NCBI GenBank assembly: GCA_963730115.1
Contig: CAVSQM010000006.1
Location: 1 to 64,000 of the forward strand
Direction: 5' to 3'
Origin: DASQFQ01 sp963730115
GTDB lineage: Bacteria > Actinomycetota > Thermoleophilia > Solirubrobacterales > Solirubrobacteraceae
Length of the DNA: 64,000 nt
Part shown: positions 34,923 through 46,024 of the stretch, piece by piece
Layout of the letters: every line of letters starts with the position of its first letter
Numbering within the stretch: the stretch's first letter is position 1
Translations under genes and position numbers: made by a program
Notes under the pieces: generated by a model
What the model saw: only the letters and a program-made list of their open reading frames with translations
What the model was told of the DNA's origin: nothing
Databases searched by the model: none

Positions 34923-35278
34923 CGCGCCGTGACCTCCTCCGCCGCGAGCACGGCGGCCAGCAGCGCGTGCCCTCGCTCCGTCAGCCGATACAGCACCATC
35001 TTGCCCTCGCGGCGGCTCGCCGCCAGCCCGAGCGTGCGCAGCGCGCGCGCGTGATGCGACACAAGGTTCTCCGCCCGCTCGGCGACCCATGCGAGGTCGC
35101 AGACGCAGAGCTCGTCCGCTCCGGCCAACGCCGCCGCGACCGTCAGGCGGGTCGGATCGGCAAGCGCCCGCGCCTGCTCGGCGAGCACCGCGGCCCGCGC
35201 GGGGTCGAGGCGCTCGTGCCGGAGTCGCTCGGCCAGCTCCAGGTCGAGGCAGAGCAGGTCGCATCGGTCGTCGGCCAC
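34919..35278 (-). CDS. ArsR-family metal sensor (CadC/CmtR-like)
   Basis: About 119 residues from GTG 35278. Winged-helix parts are ARALADPTRLTVAAALAGADELCVCDLAWV and NLVSHHARALRTLGLAASRREGKMVLYRLTERG. Cys residues in RCDLLCLD near the N-terminus and in ELCVCDL before the recognition helix match the CadC metal site (Cd/Pb/Zn). A palindrome just upstream is the likely operator. It is the first gene of the repressor, efflux, amidase operon. Confidence 0.88.
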   Translation of the reverse strand: MADDRCDLLCLDLELAERLRHERLDPARAAVLAEQARALADPTRLTVAAALAGADELCVCDLAWVAERAENLVSHHARALRTLGLAASRREGKMVLYRLTERGHALLAAVLAAEEVTAR

Positions 35279-35280
35279 GG

Positions 35281-35304
35281 CCCAACATCCTAACCACTGT
35301 TGGG
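35281..35304. promoter_or_regulatory. Palindrome upstream of the CadC-like repressor
   Basis: CCCAACA (35281-35287) and TGTTGGG (35298-35304) are perfect inverted arms ten bases apart. They start three bases upstream of the repressor GTG and fill most of the 32-base gap before the drug-efflux gene end. Likely metal-responsive operator. Confidence 0.6.
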
Positions 35305-35310
35305 ATGTGG

Positions 35311-36933
35311 CTACGCGGCGGCGGTGGCGCTCTTCTCGAGCGATGTCGTCGGGAGCCGCCGCGTGAGCGTGAGCGACAGCAGCGCGGCGAGCGCCACGGC
35401 GCCGAGCGAGAGCCGCAGCGCCGCGAGCTGCGCCTCGCCGTAGTCGGTGGCGACCTCGCTCGCCTCCTCGGCGGACAGGCCGCCCTCGACCGCGGCCTGC
35501 TCGACGGACTCGACGGGCACGATGTCGATTCCCTCCTGGGCGTTGGCGGCGATCGTCTCGCGTGCAGCGGCCGGGACGTCGGGATTCGCGGTGATGCGTT
35601 CGCTGAAGCCCGTCGCCAGCGACGCGAGCAGCACGGCCCCGATGATCGCGGTGCCGAGCGAGGACCCGAGGTTCTGGGCCGTGCCCTGGAGTCCCCCGGC
35701 CTCGCTGGACTGCGTCGGGGCGACGGCGGACATGATCACGTTCCCCAGCTGCGAGGCGAGCAGCCCGGCGCCGGCGCCGATCAGCGCGAGCGCGACCTTG
35801 AAGCCGGTGTCGTTGAGGGTCACGTCGAGCGTGGCGAGCATCACCACGGCGCCAATGCAGAACGCGACGAGCCCGATCTGCGCGACGGTGCGCGGCGAGC
35901 GTCGCGCGGCCATGCGCGGGCCGAGCAGCGCGAAGAGGAGCATCGCGACCGACAGCGGGAGCAGGCGCTTGCCGGTCTCGAACGCGTCGAGGCCGAGCAC
36001 GACCTGCAGGTACACCGGGATGACGAAGAAGGTCCCCATCAGCACGAGCTGCTGGCCGACCAGCGTCGAGAGCCCCGCCCGCAGCTGCGAGATGCGCAAC
36101 AGCGCCGTGTCGAGCAGCTGGTCTTCGCCGAGACGCTCGCGGCGCCCCTCCCACGCGGCGAACGCCCACAGCAGCGCGAGACCGGCCAGCACCATGAACG
36201 GCACCGGCGAGAAGCCCAGCGGCGCGATCTCGGTGCCGCCGACCTCCGGCGGGTTGCGCGGCACGACCAAGCCCCACACGCTGCTGCGCAGGATCGCGAG
36301 CACGATCAGGCCGAGGCCGGCCGACGACAGCGCGACGCCGATCATGTCGAGCTGCGGCCGGCGCTCCGCCGCCGGGGCACGGGCGATCTGCCCGCGCAGC
36401 AGCAGGATCCCGATCACCACGACGGTCTCGCCCGCGAACACATAGCGCCAGGTGAACTCGGTCGTCACCCAGCCGCCGATCAGCGGCCCGGCGGCGACCG
36501 CGATCGCAGCGATCCCGCCGAGCAGCGCGTAGGCCAGCGCGCGCTCGCGGCCCTGGTAGGTCGCGGCGGTCAGCGCGGCGATCGCCGGCACGACGAGGAC
36601 GGCACCGAAGCCCTCGACCCCCGACCAGCCGACCAGCAGCACCGCGAGGTTCGGGCTCAGCGCCGTCGTGAGCGATCCGACCCCGTAGATCCCCAGCCCG
36701 ATCGCGAACGCGCGGTTCGTGCCCAGGATGTCCCCGAGCTTCGCGCCCAACAGCATGAAGGCCGCCATCACCAGCGTGTAGAGCGTGATCGCCGACTGCA
36801 CGCCCTGGATCGTGGTGTCGAGGTCCTCGACGATCTGCGAGATCGCCACGTTCATGACGCTCGAATCGAGCACCATGACGAACTGCGCCGAGGCGAGGAT
36901 GAGCATCGGGAACCACTTGCGCATGCCGTGCAA
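35311..36933 (-). CDS. DHA2-family (14-helix) MFS drug efflux transporter
   Basis: 540 residues. LASAQFVMVLDSSVMNVAI is the helix-1 signature of EmrB/QacA proteins (motif D1), AKLGDILGTNRAFAIGLGIYG is motif A, and GPLIGGWVTTEFTWRYVF is motif C, the antiporter signature. A long loop before the last helix (GFSERITANPDVPAAARETI) is outside the membrane, as in relatives. It probably exports hydrophobic or cationic compounds with protons. The start MHGMRK at 36933 could also be the ATG at 36924. Confidence 0.88.
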   Translation of the reverse strand: MHGMRKWFPMLILASAQFVMVLDSSVMNVAISQIVEDLDTTIQGVQSAITLYTLVMAAFMLLGAKLGDILGTNRAFAIGLGIYGVGSLTTALSPNLAVLLVGWSGVEGFGAVLVVPAIAALTAATYQGRERALAYALLGGIAAIAVAAGPLIGGWVTTEFTWRYVFAGETVVVIGILLLRGQIARAPAAERRPQLDMIGVALSSAGLGLIVLAILRSSVWGLVVPRNPPEVGGTEIAPLGFSPVPFMVLAGLALLWAFAAWEGRRERLGEDQLLDTALLRISQLRAGLSTLVGQQLVLMGTFFVIPVYLQVVLGLDAFETGKRLLPLSVAMLLFALLGPRMAARRSPRTVAQIGLVAFCIGAVVMLATLDVTLNDTGFKVALALIGAGAGLLASQLGNVIMSAVAPTQSSEAGGLQGTAQNLGSSLGTAIIGAVLLASLATGFSERITANPDVPAAARETIAANAQEGIDIVPVESVEQAAVEGGLSAEEASEVATDYGEAQLAALRLSLGAVALAALLSLTLTRRLPTTSLEKSATAAA

Positions 36934-37024
36934 TCGTCGCCGAGAGCACGGTGCTCGCGCCAGCGGGCACGCACCACACTCCCCGCGGGTGCCCGCCAGC
37001 GGCCCGTCTTGCTAGAAGAGACCC

Positions 37025-37435
37025 ATGGACTGGACGCTCGAGGTGATCATCGTCCCCGTCGCCGACGTGGACCGCGCGAAGGCCTTCTACGCCGACCAGC
37101 TCGGCTTCAATGTCGACCACGACACCACGGTCAGCGAGGGCAACCGGATCGTCCAGCTCACGCCTCCCGGCTCCGGCTGCTCGATCGTCATCGGCGAGGG
37201 CATCGTGCCGGACATGGAGCCCGGCTCGATCCAGGGCCTCCAGCTCGTCGTCGCCGACCTCCGCGCCGCGCACGCGGAGCTCCAGCGCAACGGGGTCGAG
37301 GTCGGCGACATCCAGGTCGTCGGCAAGAGCCCGAGGACCATGCCCGACCCGCTCGACAACGTCGGCTTCCTGTTCTTCAGCGACCCGGACGGGAACGGCT
37401 GGGCCGTGCAGCAGATCTCGGCGCGGGGCGCCTAG
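37025..37435 (+). CDS. VOC-superfamily (glyoxalase-like) protein
   Basis: 136 residues with one VOC repeat pair: TLEVIIVPVADVDRAKAFYADQLGFNVDHD, RIVQLTPPGSGCSIVIGEG, GLQLVVADLRAAHAELQRNGVEV and FLFFSDPDGNGWAVQQI. DPDGN and the terminal Gln fit the metal-binding or resistance-protein pattern, but the usual first His is replaced. The enzyme activity is unknown. It overlaps the convergent DUF2294 gene by four bases; a GGGCC...GGCCC hairpin at 37442-37458 may serve as a weak terminator. Confidence 0.83.
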   Translation: MDWTLEVIIVPVADVDRAKAFYADQLGFNVDHDTTVSEGNRIVQLTPPGSGCSIVIGEGIVPDMEPGSIQGLQLVVADLRAAHAELQRNGVEVGDIQVVGKSPRTMPDPLDNVGFLFFSDPDGNGWAVQQISARGA

Positions 37436-37848
37436 CCGGCGGGGCCGGAAAAAGGCCCGTCGGTGGAGGGATCCACCGGTCGCAGGTGCCCGTCGAGGAT
37501 GAAGACCTCGACCGCGTGGTCGGTATCGCTGTCGTGGTCGCTGAGGAACGAGACGACCCGGCGCCCGGTGATGCTCTCGATCCCGGCGACGAGGTCGTCG
37601 CGCATCGTCATCTGGAACGTGCGCCGGATCGTGTCCACGAGCTCGGCCTCGTCCTCGACGACCAGTCGCTGCTCGGCCTTGGTCATGTTGTTCTCGGTGA
37701 TGCAGACGACGACGTTGTCGCGGATCGTCGTTCGGGCTTTGTTCGGCCCGCGGCCGGTGTACTCGGCAACCATGCGCACCACGTGCCGGCTGATCGCGGC
37801 GGCCACCGACCCCGCCGTGTGCTCGCCCGATTGAGTGGTGCTGGACAT
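37432..37848 (-). CDS. DUF2294-family protein
   Basis: 138 residues. ISRHVVRMVAEYTGRGPNKARTTI, VVVCITENNMTKAEQRLV, TFQMTMRDDLVAGIESITGRRVVSFLSD and AVEVFILDG follow the DUF2294 (Na-translocating-decarboxylase-like small protein) pattern closely. The function of the family is unknown. The 188-base gap upstream holds no other gene. Confidence 0.82.
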   Translation of the reverse strand: MSSTTQSGEHTAGSVAAAISRHVVRMVAEYTGRGPNKARTTIRDNVVVCITENNMTKAEQRLVVEDEAELVDTIRRTFQMTMRDDLVAGIESITGRRVVSFLSDHDSDTDHAVEVFILDGHLRPVDPSTDGPFSGPAG

Positions 37849-38036
37849 AGCCCAGCTCCCATCTCGAATCCCTCTCCATGCGGGCCGCGCGAGAAGCAGA
37901 GGGAGACGCTGAGAACCCCACGAGCGACTTATTCCTCACTCAGGCTACTCCCGTAAGGCAACCCCCAGGAGAGGTAAGGGGTGGCTCGCTCCATTCTGCC
38001 GATGTGCGACCGCCCGTCGTAGCCGACCATGGATGC

Positions 38037-38471
38037 ATGCTGATGACAGGCTCAGGTCCGGTCGACGCAGAGCGGGCCTTCACCCGGGCCTCCCGCTCGC
38101 GGAAGCGCGCCGCACTGGCGCGCTGGCTGCGGCGCGAGCCCCCCACCCACCTCCCGGTCCACGACGAGCGCGCGCTGCACGACGCGCCCGCACCGCCGCG
38201 GCGCGGGATCCAGGAGATCCCGCTGGCCGCGATCCGCTCCACGCTCGAGCCGAACAAGGCGGCGCTGTTCGACTGCAGCTTCCGGCCCGCCGCGAGCGTC
38301 CGCGGCCGCTGGCAGCGGCTGTGGCTCGCCGCCCACCGCGGCGTGGCGCTGCCGCCGATCTCCGTCGTCCCGGTCGGCGACGCCTACGCGATCCGCGACG
38401 GGCACCACCGGGTGTCGGTGGCGAGGGCGCGGGGCGCGCTCGCCATCGACGCCACGGTGGACCGGGACTAG
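38037..38471 (+). CDS. ParB-like nuclease-fold protein
   Basis: 144 residues. ALFDCSFRPAASVRGRWQRLWLAAHRG and GLPPISVVPVGD-type text lead to YAIRDGHHRVSVARARG, the box II (DGHHR) signature of ParB/Srx-fold proteins. There is no helix-turn-helix, so it is not a true partition protein. The N-terminal 60 residues are basic. ATG at 38037 or 38043 could be the start. It overlaps the convergent FAD oxidase by four bases. Confidence 0.7.
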   Translation: MLMTGSGPVDAERAFTRASRSRKRAALARWLRREPPTHLPVHDERALHDAPAPPRRGIQEIPLAAIRSTLEPNKAALFDCSFRPAASVRGRWQRLWLAAHRGVALPPISVVPVGDAYAIRDGHHRVSVARARGALAIDATVDRD

Positions 38472-39844
38472 GGCCGGATGTTCTGGTTGAGGTGGAACAG
38501 GTTGTCGGGGTCGAACCTGCGCTTCGCGTCGACCAGGCGGTCGTAGTTGCCCTTGTAGTTGTCGCGGATCCGCTCCTGGTCGTCGCCGGCCATGAAGTTG
38601 ACGTAGCCGCCCGCCTCGGAGTGCGGCGCGGTCGCGTCATACATGTCGCGGACCCAGGCCGTGTTCGCCTCGTTCTCCGACGGGTCCGGCCACATGCCGG
38701 CGATCACGGTGGCGAACGTCGCGTCGCGGTAGGCGAACGCCGTGTCCGCCTCGCCGACCCGGTGGCACGCGCCGTTGATCGGATAGATGTGGACGGTCGA
38801 GTTGACGGCCGGCAGCTTCGGGCCGTGCGCGAGGTGCGCGGCAATCGCGTCGTCGGTGAGCTCTTTGACGAAGTTCGCCTTCCAGTAGTGCTGCAGCCCG
38901 GGCGGGACGAGCGCGTCGAACGCGCTGTTGAGCGCCGGGTAGGGCATCGGCCCGACGTGCTCGGCGATCGGCTTCGCCACGTCGAGCAGCGGCTTGATCG
39001 CCGCCTCGCCGGCCCCGGGGTTCCCTGACCAGCAGTAGACGAACGCGCAGAACGGCTCGCCGTGCCGGTCCTCCGGGATGAACGGCAGCGGCGGCGCGAT
39101 CTGCCACGCCGGGAAGCCGCCGAACTCCTCCGGCGCGTCCTGGATGAAGTCGCGGAACCAGCGCAGCACGTCGCCGGCGTCCGAGAGCTCGAAGAACATC
39201 GGCCCGCCGTAGATCTCGCTCACCGGGTGCAGGTCGTACTCGAACGCCGTGACGACGCCGAAGTTGCCGCCGCCGCCGCGCAGCGCCCAGAACAGGTCCT
39301 CGTTCTCGTGCGGCGTCGCCGCCACGACGCGCCCGTCGGCCGTCACGACCTCGGCCGCCCGCAGGTTGTCGCAGGACAGCCCGCACCCGCGCGACAGGTA
39401 GCCGATGCCGCCGCCGAGCGTGAGCCCGCCGACACCGGTCGTCGAGATGATGCCGCCGGTGGTGGCGAGCCCGTGGGCGTGGGTGGCGTCGTTGAACGCG
39501 CCCCACGTCGCGCCGCCCTGCGCGCGCGCCGTGCGCCGCGCCGGGTCGACCTCGACGTGCTGCATCCGGTTGAGGTCGATCACCACCGCGTCGTCGCCGG
39601 TGCCGAAGCCGGGCACGCTGTGCGACCCGCCGCGGACCGCGATCGGCCGCCCGTTGTCGCGCGCGTAGTTGACCGCGGCGACGACGTCATCGGTGCTCTC
39701 GGCACGCACGACCACGTCTGGGCGCCGGTCGATCATCGCGTTGTAGACGCGGCGCGCGTCGTCATAGTCGGAGTCGTCCGGCGTGATCGTCTGGCCCCGG
39801 ACCTGCTCGCGGAGCCCTTGCACGGTCACCGTCGCCATCGCCAA
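38468..39844 (-). CDS. Berberine-bridge-enzyme-like FAD oxidase
   Basis: 458 residues. RPIAVRGGSHSVPGFGTGDDAVVIDLNRM has the His that can bind FAD covalently, and GGIGYLSRGCGLSCDNLRAAEVV has the matching Cys, so FAD is probably bound at two sites. The C-terminal BBE domain YKGNYDRLVDAKRRFDPDNLFHLNQNI is complete. Family members oxidise sugars, alkaloids or other alcohols with O2. No signal peptide is visible. The start is ATG 39844 or 39838. Confidence 0.88.
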   Translation of the reverse strand: MAMATVTVQGLREQVRGQTITPDDSDYDDARRVYNAMIDRRPDVVVRAESTDDVVAAVNYARDNGRPIAVRGGSHSVPGFGTGDDAVVIDLNRMQHVEVDPARRTARAQGGATWGAFNDATHAHGLATTGGIISTTGVGGLTLGGGIGYLSRGCGLSCDNLRAAEVVTADGRVVAATPHENEDLFWALRGGGGNFGVVTAFEYDLHPVSEIYGGPMFFELSDAGDVLRWFRDFIQDAPEEFGGFPAWQIAPPLPFIPEDRHGEPFCAFVYCWSGNPGAGEAAIKPLLDVAKPIAEHVGPMPYPALNSAFDALVPPGLQHYWKANFVKELTDDAIAAHLAHGPKLPAVNSTVHIYPINGACHRVGEADTAFAYRDATFATVIAGMWPDPSENEANTAWVRDMYDATAPHSEAGGYVNFMAGDDQERIRDNYKGNYDRLVDAKRRFDPDNLFHLNQNIRP

Positions 39845-39913
39845 CCTCCTGTTTCGTTCGAGGCGATCCTCCTACGGACGGACGGTGATTGGAACCGGGC
39901 AATTCCCAGGTCG

Positions 39914-42169
<2,256 letters not shown>

Positions 42170-42187
42170 CGCGCCGGACGCTATCGA

Positions 42188-42665
42188 TCAGCCTGTCGGC
42201 TCCCACGGCCGTGGGCGCGGGAACCAGCGCGGCACGTGGTCGGCGTAGTCGACGTAGTCGGCGCCGAAGCGCTGGCGCAGGCCCGGCTCCTCGACGAGCG
42301 GGAAGTAGGTGGCGTTGATGGCGAGGACGACGCCGGCCCACACGAGCACCGGCGAGCGAGCCGAACAGCGCCGCCTCGCCGAGCAGCACGAACAGCACGC
42401 CGCTGATCATCGGATTGCGCACGTGCCGGTAAGGGCCGCGGACGACGAGCTTCGACGTCGGGTCCCAGGGCGCGAGCGTGCCGCGCCCGACGCCCGCGAA
42501 CAGCGCGACCGTCCACACGAACAGGGTGAGGCCGAGCGCCAGCGACAGCCCGCCGAGCAGCGCGAGCGGCCACGGGGCGAGCTCGGCGTCGTCGAGCAGC
42601 AGCGCCGGGATCAGCACGGTGACGGTGCCGGGCAGGACGACGATGGCGGCGAGGTGGCGGAGCAC
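42188..42665 (-). CDS. Isoprenylcysteine carboxyl methyltransferase-like membrane protein (one extra base)
   Basis: About 159 codons with four or five helices. LVVRGPYRHVRNPMISGVLFVLLGEAALFG is the SAM-binding signature (GPYRxxRHPxY) of the ICMT/PEMT family, and EEPGLRQRFGADYVDYADHVPRWFPR the C-terminal part. Removing A42359 joins LFGRSPVLVWAG. In bacteria these proteins methylate small molecules or lipids; the substrate is unknown. Eighteen bases separate it from the UvrA-like gene, with which it may be co-transcribed. Confidence 0.83.
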
Positions 42666-42713
42666 ACCGCAAGCATGCCGAGTGCGCCGCGCCGGTGTGT
42701 GAGATCCGCCGCG

Positions 42714-43385
42714 CTAGAGGGCGTCGGCCAGCGCGCCGAGGTCGGCGATCTCCACGTCGGTCCTCCCGGCGGCGTGGAGGTCGCCCTCGGTCGGGCGCGG
42801 GACGAACGCGGTCCGGAGACCGCACGCGGCGGCCGCCTCGAGGTCGCTGAGGTGGGCGGCGACCATCATCACCTCGCCCGGCTCGAGCCCGAGCGCGGCG
42901 ACGCTCGCGCGGTAGACGCGCGGGTCGGGCTTGTAGGCGCGGGCGATCTCGGCGCCGAGGATCGCGTCCCACGGCAGGCCGGCGTAGCGGGCGAGGTTGA
43001 CCGCCTGGGCGATGTGCCCGTTCGAGCACGGCGCGATGACGAAGCGCTGCTTCAGCCGCGTGAGGCCCGGCACGGTGTCGGGCCACGGGTCGAGCCGGTG
43101 CCAGGCGAGGGTGAGCTCGTCGCGGGCCGCGGTGCCGAGCTCCAGATCGAGCTCGGCGAGCACGTCGTCGAGCGCCTCGCGGTGCAGCACGTCGAGCACC
43201 ACCCACTCGCGCTGACCGCTGCGCACGGTCTCGAGCTGCGGTTGGTAGCGCGCGCGCCAGGCGACCGCCACCTCGTCGCCCGGCAGCCCGAGCGCCGCCG
43301 CTTCCCGGGCGACGCTCGTGCGCCAGTCGACGCAGGTGCCGAACACGTCGAAGAGCAGCGCCTTCGGCGGATCGGTGGCGGCCAC
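42714..43385 (-). CDS. HAD hydrolase, haloacid-dehalogenase type II
   Basis: 223 residues. Motif I is LLFDVFGTCVDW with the nucleophile Asp, motif II is IAPCSNGH, motif III Lys is in ARAYKPDPRVY, and motif IV is MMVAAHLSDLEAA. DVFGT and SNG are typical of L-2-haloacid dehalogenases. True dehalogenase activity is uncertain because many members act on phosphates. No ribosome-site feature stands out. Confidence 0.86.
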   Translation of the reverse strand: MAATDPPKALLFDVFGTCVDWRTSVAREAAALGLPGDEVAVAWRARYQPQLETVRSGQREWVVLDVLHREALDDVLAELDLELGTAARDELTLAWHRLDPWPDTVPGLTRLKQRFVIAPCSNGHIAQAVNLARYAGLPWDAILGAEIARAYKPDPRVYRASVAALGLEPGEVMMVAAHLSDLEAAAACGLRTAFVPRPTEGDLHAAGRTDVEIADLGALADAL

Positions 43386-43394
43386 ACGGTCGAG

Positions 43395-44174
43395 CTACCC
43401 GGAACGGTCAGCGATACATCGCGCGACCGCGATGAGCCGCGGCGAGCCGACCTCGTAGGGCGCCACGCCGTCGGCGCCCAGGAGCTCGACCTCGCCGAAC
43501 CCGGCCTGCCGGAGCAGCCGGACGACCTCGCCGCTCGTGTGCACGTGGTGCGCCGCGCGCCCGTGCTCGACGTGCCCCTCGGCGTCCTCGAACGTGAACT
43601 CGCTCTCGAGCCGGCTCTCGCTGACCCGGTAGTGGTTCTTGGCCGTCAGGCGCACGCCGCCGTGCTCCCACTCGGCGCTCGGCTTCACGCCGCCGGTGAG
43701 GTACGTCTCGGCGACGGTGACCGACTCGAGCACGAGCCGGCCCCCGGGCCGCAGCGCCGCGCGCATCCCGGCGAGCGAGCGCGCCGTGTCTGCCGGCACG
43801 AGGTAGCCGAAGCTGTTGCCCCAGCTGAGGACCGCGTCGACGCGGCCCACGTCCGGCAGCGCGCGGAGGTCGCCGACCTCGAAGCGCGCCACCACGCCGG
43901 CGGCCGCCGCCGCGCTGCGGGCCTGGGCGACCTCCGACGCCACGATGTCGACGCCGATCGCCGCGTAGCCGGCCGCGGCGAGGCGGACCGTCATCCGCCC
44001 GTCGCCGCACGGCACGTCGAGCACCGACGACGGCGGATCACCGAGCAGCCGGCGCACCACGCGCACGTCGTCCTCGGCCATCGCCGCCGCCGCCGCGCGC
44101 CAGAAGCGCGCGGCCAGACCCTGGTGGAAGCCCACGAACCACTCGTCGGGCACCCGCACGGGAACTTCCGTCAT
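43395..44174 (-). CDS. Class I SAM-dependent methyltransferase
   Basis: 259 residues. The SAM-binding glycine loop is SVLDVPCGDGRMTVRLAAAGY, followed by AIGVDIVASEVAQAR (ribose-binding acidic residue), FEVGDLRALPDVGRVDAVLSWGNSFGYL and LRPGGRLVLESV. The C-terminal part (HVHTSGEVVRLLRQAGFGEVELLG) completes the fold. The substrate is unknown. It stands alone between the dehalogenase and queA, with a 136-base upstream gap. Confidence 0.85.
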   Translation of the reverse strand: MTEVPVRVPDEWFVGFHQGLAARFWRAAAAAMAEDDVRVVRRLLGDPPSSVLDVPCGDGRMTVRLAAAGYAAIGVDIVASEVAQARSAAAAAGVVARFEVGDLRALPDVGRVDAVLSWGNSFGYLVPADTARSLAGMRAALRPGGRLVLESVTVAETYLTGGVKPSAEWEHGGVRLTAKNHYRVSESRLESEFTFEDAEGHVEHGRAAHHVHTSGEVVRLLRQAGFGEVELLGADGVAPYEVGSPRLIAVARCIADRSG

Positions 44175-44217
44175 CTCGAACTACCTCCGAACTCGGGAGA
44201 ACAGGAACCGGTGTGTG

Positions 44218-44235
44218 CCGCGCGCGGGCGCGGCC
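44218..44235 (-). terminator. GC-rich hairpin downstream of queA
   Basis: GCCGCGC and GCGCGGC form a seven-pair stem around a four-base loop in the gap between queA and the methyltransferase. There is no T-run. A terminator role is possible but weakly supported. The rest of the 44175-44310 gap shows nothing else. Confidence 0.3.
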
Positions 44236-44310
44236 CGGATCTAGCCGGCGGCGTTCGGAGGGCTGTGACGGAGGAGGCGCAGAGGCGTCGCCGTCAAGGG
44301 TAACCCGGCT

Positions 44311-45312
44311 TCAGCGCAGGATCAAATGCGTGTCGCCGAACTCATGCCAGCGGTAGCCGCAGGCGAGCGCGGCGTCGTACGAGCGCTCGATCAGCTCGCG
44401 GCCGCCGACCGCCTCGAGCATCAGCAGGTGGCTGGCGTCCGGCTCGTGCCAGCCGGTGAGCAGACCGTCGACGGCGCGCACGCCGCGCTCCGGCGTGATC
44501 GTGAGGCGCGTCCAGCCCTCGCCGGGCTCGACGCGGCCGTCGGGCCCGGCGACGGTCTCGAGCGCCCGCACCACGGTGGTGCCGACGGCGACGATGCGCC
44601 CGCCCGCGGCGCGGTGGGCGTTGACCCGCGTCGCGGTGAGCGGCGGCACGCGATAGCGCTCGGGGTACGGGCGCTCCCCGCGCTCGAGGCTCGAGACGCC
44701 GGTGTGGAGCACGAGCGGCGCCACCTGCACGCCGTGCGCGTGGAGGTCGTCGAGCACGCGCCGGGTGAACGGGCGGCCCGCGCTCGGCATCTCGGCGCTG
44801 CCCGGCTCGTCGGCGAAGATCGTCTGGAGGTCGGCGAGCGCGGGCGCGGCGGTCTGGTGCGCGTAGGCGATCGGCCGGCCGTGGGCGGCGAGGTAGTCCT
44901 GCAGCGGCGCCGGCAGGTCGAGGGCGGCGATCCACAGGCGGCCCGGCGACAGGTAGGGCGCGAGCAGCTCGGCGGAGCCGCCCGCGGGCAGCGAGAGGAC
45001 GTCGCCGGCGGCGGCGTCGCGGTAGCGCTCGCCGCAGCGGCGGAGCTCGACCACCCAGCGCCCGCGATCGCCCGGCGCCGGCACCGGGGTCGAGAGGTGC
45101 AGGTCGAGGTCTCCCGCGGGCAGTGCCGCCGGCAGCGTCGCGGACGTGTTCACCACAAGCAGGTCGCCGGCCCGCAGGTGGCCGGGCAGCCCGCGGAACA
45201 TGTCGTGCACGAGCGCGCGGTCGCGGTCGGCGACGAGCAGGCGCACGTCGTCGCGCTCGGCCGGCGGGGCGGCGGCCTCGTGGGCGCGGGTGAGCGTGAA
45301 CGCCAGCGCCAT
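44311..45312 (-). CDS. queA: S-adenosylmethionine:tRNA ribosyltransferase-isomerase (QueA-like)
   Basis: 333 residues, close to the usual 340. RDDVRLLVADRDRALVHDMFRGLPGHLRAGDLLVVNTSATLPA is the QueA N-terminus; the catalytic region has GRPIAYAHQTAAPALADLQTIFADEPGSAEMPSAGRPFT, VAPLVLHTGVSS and ATRVNAHRAAGGRIVAVGTTVVRALET. It normally forms epoxyqueuosine in tRNA. No other queuosine gene (tgt, queC-F, queG) is in the window, and several consensus residues differ, so another substrate is possible. The ATG follows the SDR stop directly. Confidence 0.85.
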   Translation of the reverse strand: MALAFTLTRAHEAAAPPAERDDVRLLVADRDRALVHDMFRGLPGHLRAGDLLVVNTSATLPAALPAGDLDLHLSTPVPAPGDRGRWVVELRRCGERYRDAAAGDVLSLPAGGSAELLAPYLSPGRLWIAALDLPAPLQDYLAAHGRPIAYAHQTAAPALADLQTIFADEPGSAEMPSAGRPFTRRVLDDLHAHGVQVAPLVLHTGVSSLERGERPYPERYRVPPLTATRVNAHRAAGGRIVAVGTTVVRALETVAGPDGRVEPGEGWTRLTITPERGVRAVDGLLTGWHEPDASHLLMLEAVGGRELIERSYDAALACGYRWHEFGDTHLILR

Positions 45313-45984
45313 CTAGGCGCGCGCCTCCAGCAGTGCGCCGGCGCTGTAGCGGCCGCTCGGCAGGTCGCCCTCGATCAGCGCGAGCAGGCCCGGCACGCGC
45401 TCCTCCGGCGCCGAGCGGTCCGAGATGTCCTCGCCCGGGAACGCCTCCTGGTGCATGCGCGTGTTCATGTCGCCGGGATCGACCGCGTAGATGCGGCGCT
45501 CCGGCTGCTCGGCGGCGAGGATCGCGGTGAGCTGCTCGAGCGCGGCCTTCGATGAGCCGTATCCGCCCCAGCCCTCATAGGGCTCGACGGCGGCGTCGGA
45601 GGTGACGTTGACGATCACCCGCGGCTGCGCGAGCTGGATCAGCGCGAGCGGCGCGAACACGTTGACCCGGTAGACGGCCTCGAGCACGTCGAGCGGGTAG
45701 TCCGCCAGCTCGGGCTGCGGGCTCGGCCCGAGCAGCGACGCGTTGTTGACGAGCAGGTCGATGTCGCCTCCCGCGGCCTCGACGAGCGCGCGCTGGTGGC
45801 TCGGATCGGACACGTCGCCGTGGAGAGCGACGGCGTCGGGGAGCTCCGCGGCGGCGGCCTCGAGCGGGGCCGCCTCGCGGGCGTCGATCACGAGCCGCCA
45901 GCCGCGCTCGGAGAGGGCCCGCGCGAGCGCGAGCCCGAGGCCGCGGGAGGCTCCGGTGACGATGGCGGTGGGCATGCCCGGCAC
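45313..45984 (-). CDS. Short-chain dehydrogenase upstream of queA
   Basis: 223 residues from ATG 45984, or 220 from 45975. TAIVTGASRGLGLALARAL is the cofactor loop, HGDVSDPSHQ and LLVNNASLLG follow, catalytic Ser is in VNVTSDAAV, and YGSSKAALEQL provides Tyr and Lys. The end lacks the usual TGxxxxVDGG, giving a shorter protein than the sugar-acid SDR. Stop TAG and the queA ATG abut. Substrate unknown. Confidence 0.84.
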   Translation of the reverse strand: MPGMPTAIVTGASRGLGLALARALSERGWRLVIDAREAAPLEAAAAELPDAVALHGDVSDPSHQRALVEAAGGDIDLLVNNASLLGPSPQPELADYPLDVLEAVYRVNVFAPLALIQLAQPRVIVNVTSDAAVEPYEGWGGYGSSKAALEQLTAILAAEQPERRIYAVDPGDMNTRMHQEAFPGEDISDRSAPEERVPGLLALIEGDLPSGRYSAGALLEARA

Positions 45985-46024
45985 GCTAGGCGCCGGGCGG
46001 CCTCCGGACCATCGGGAATTGGGC

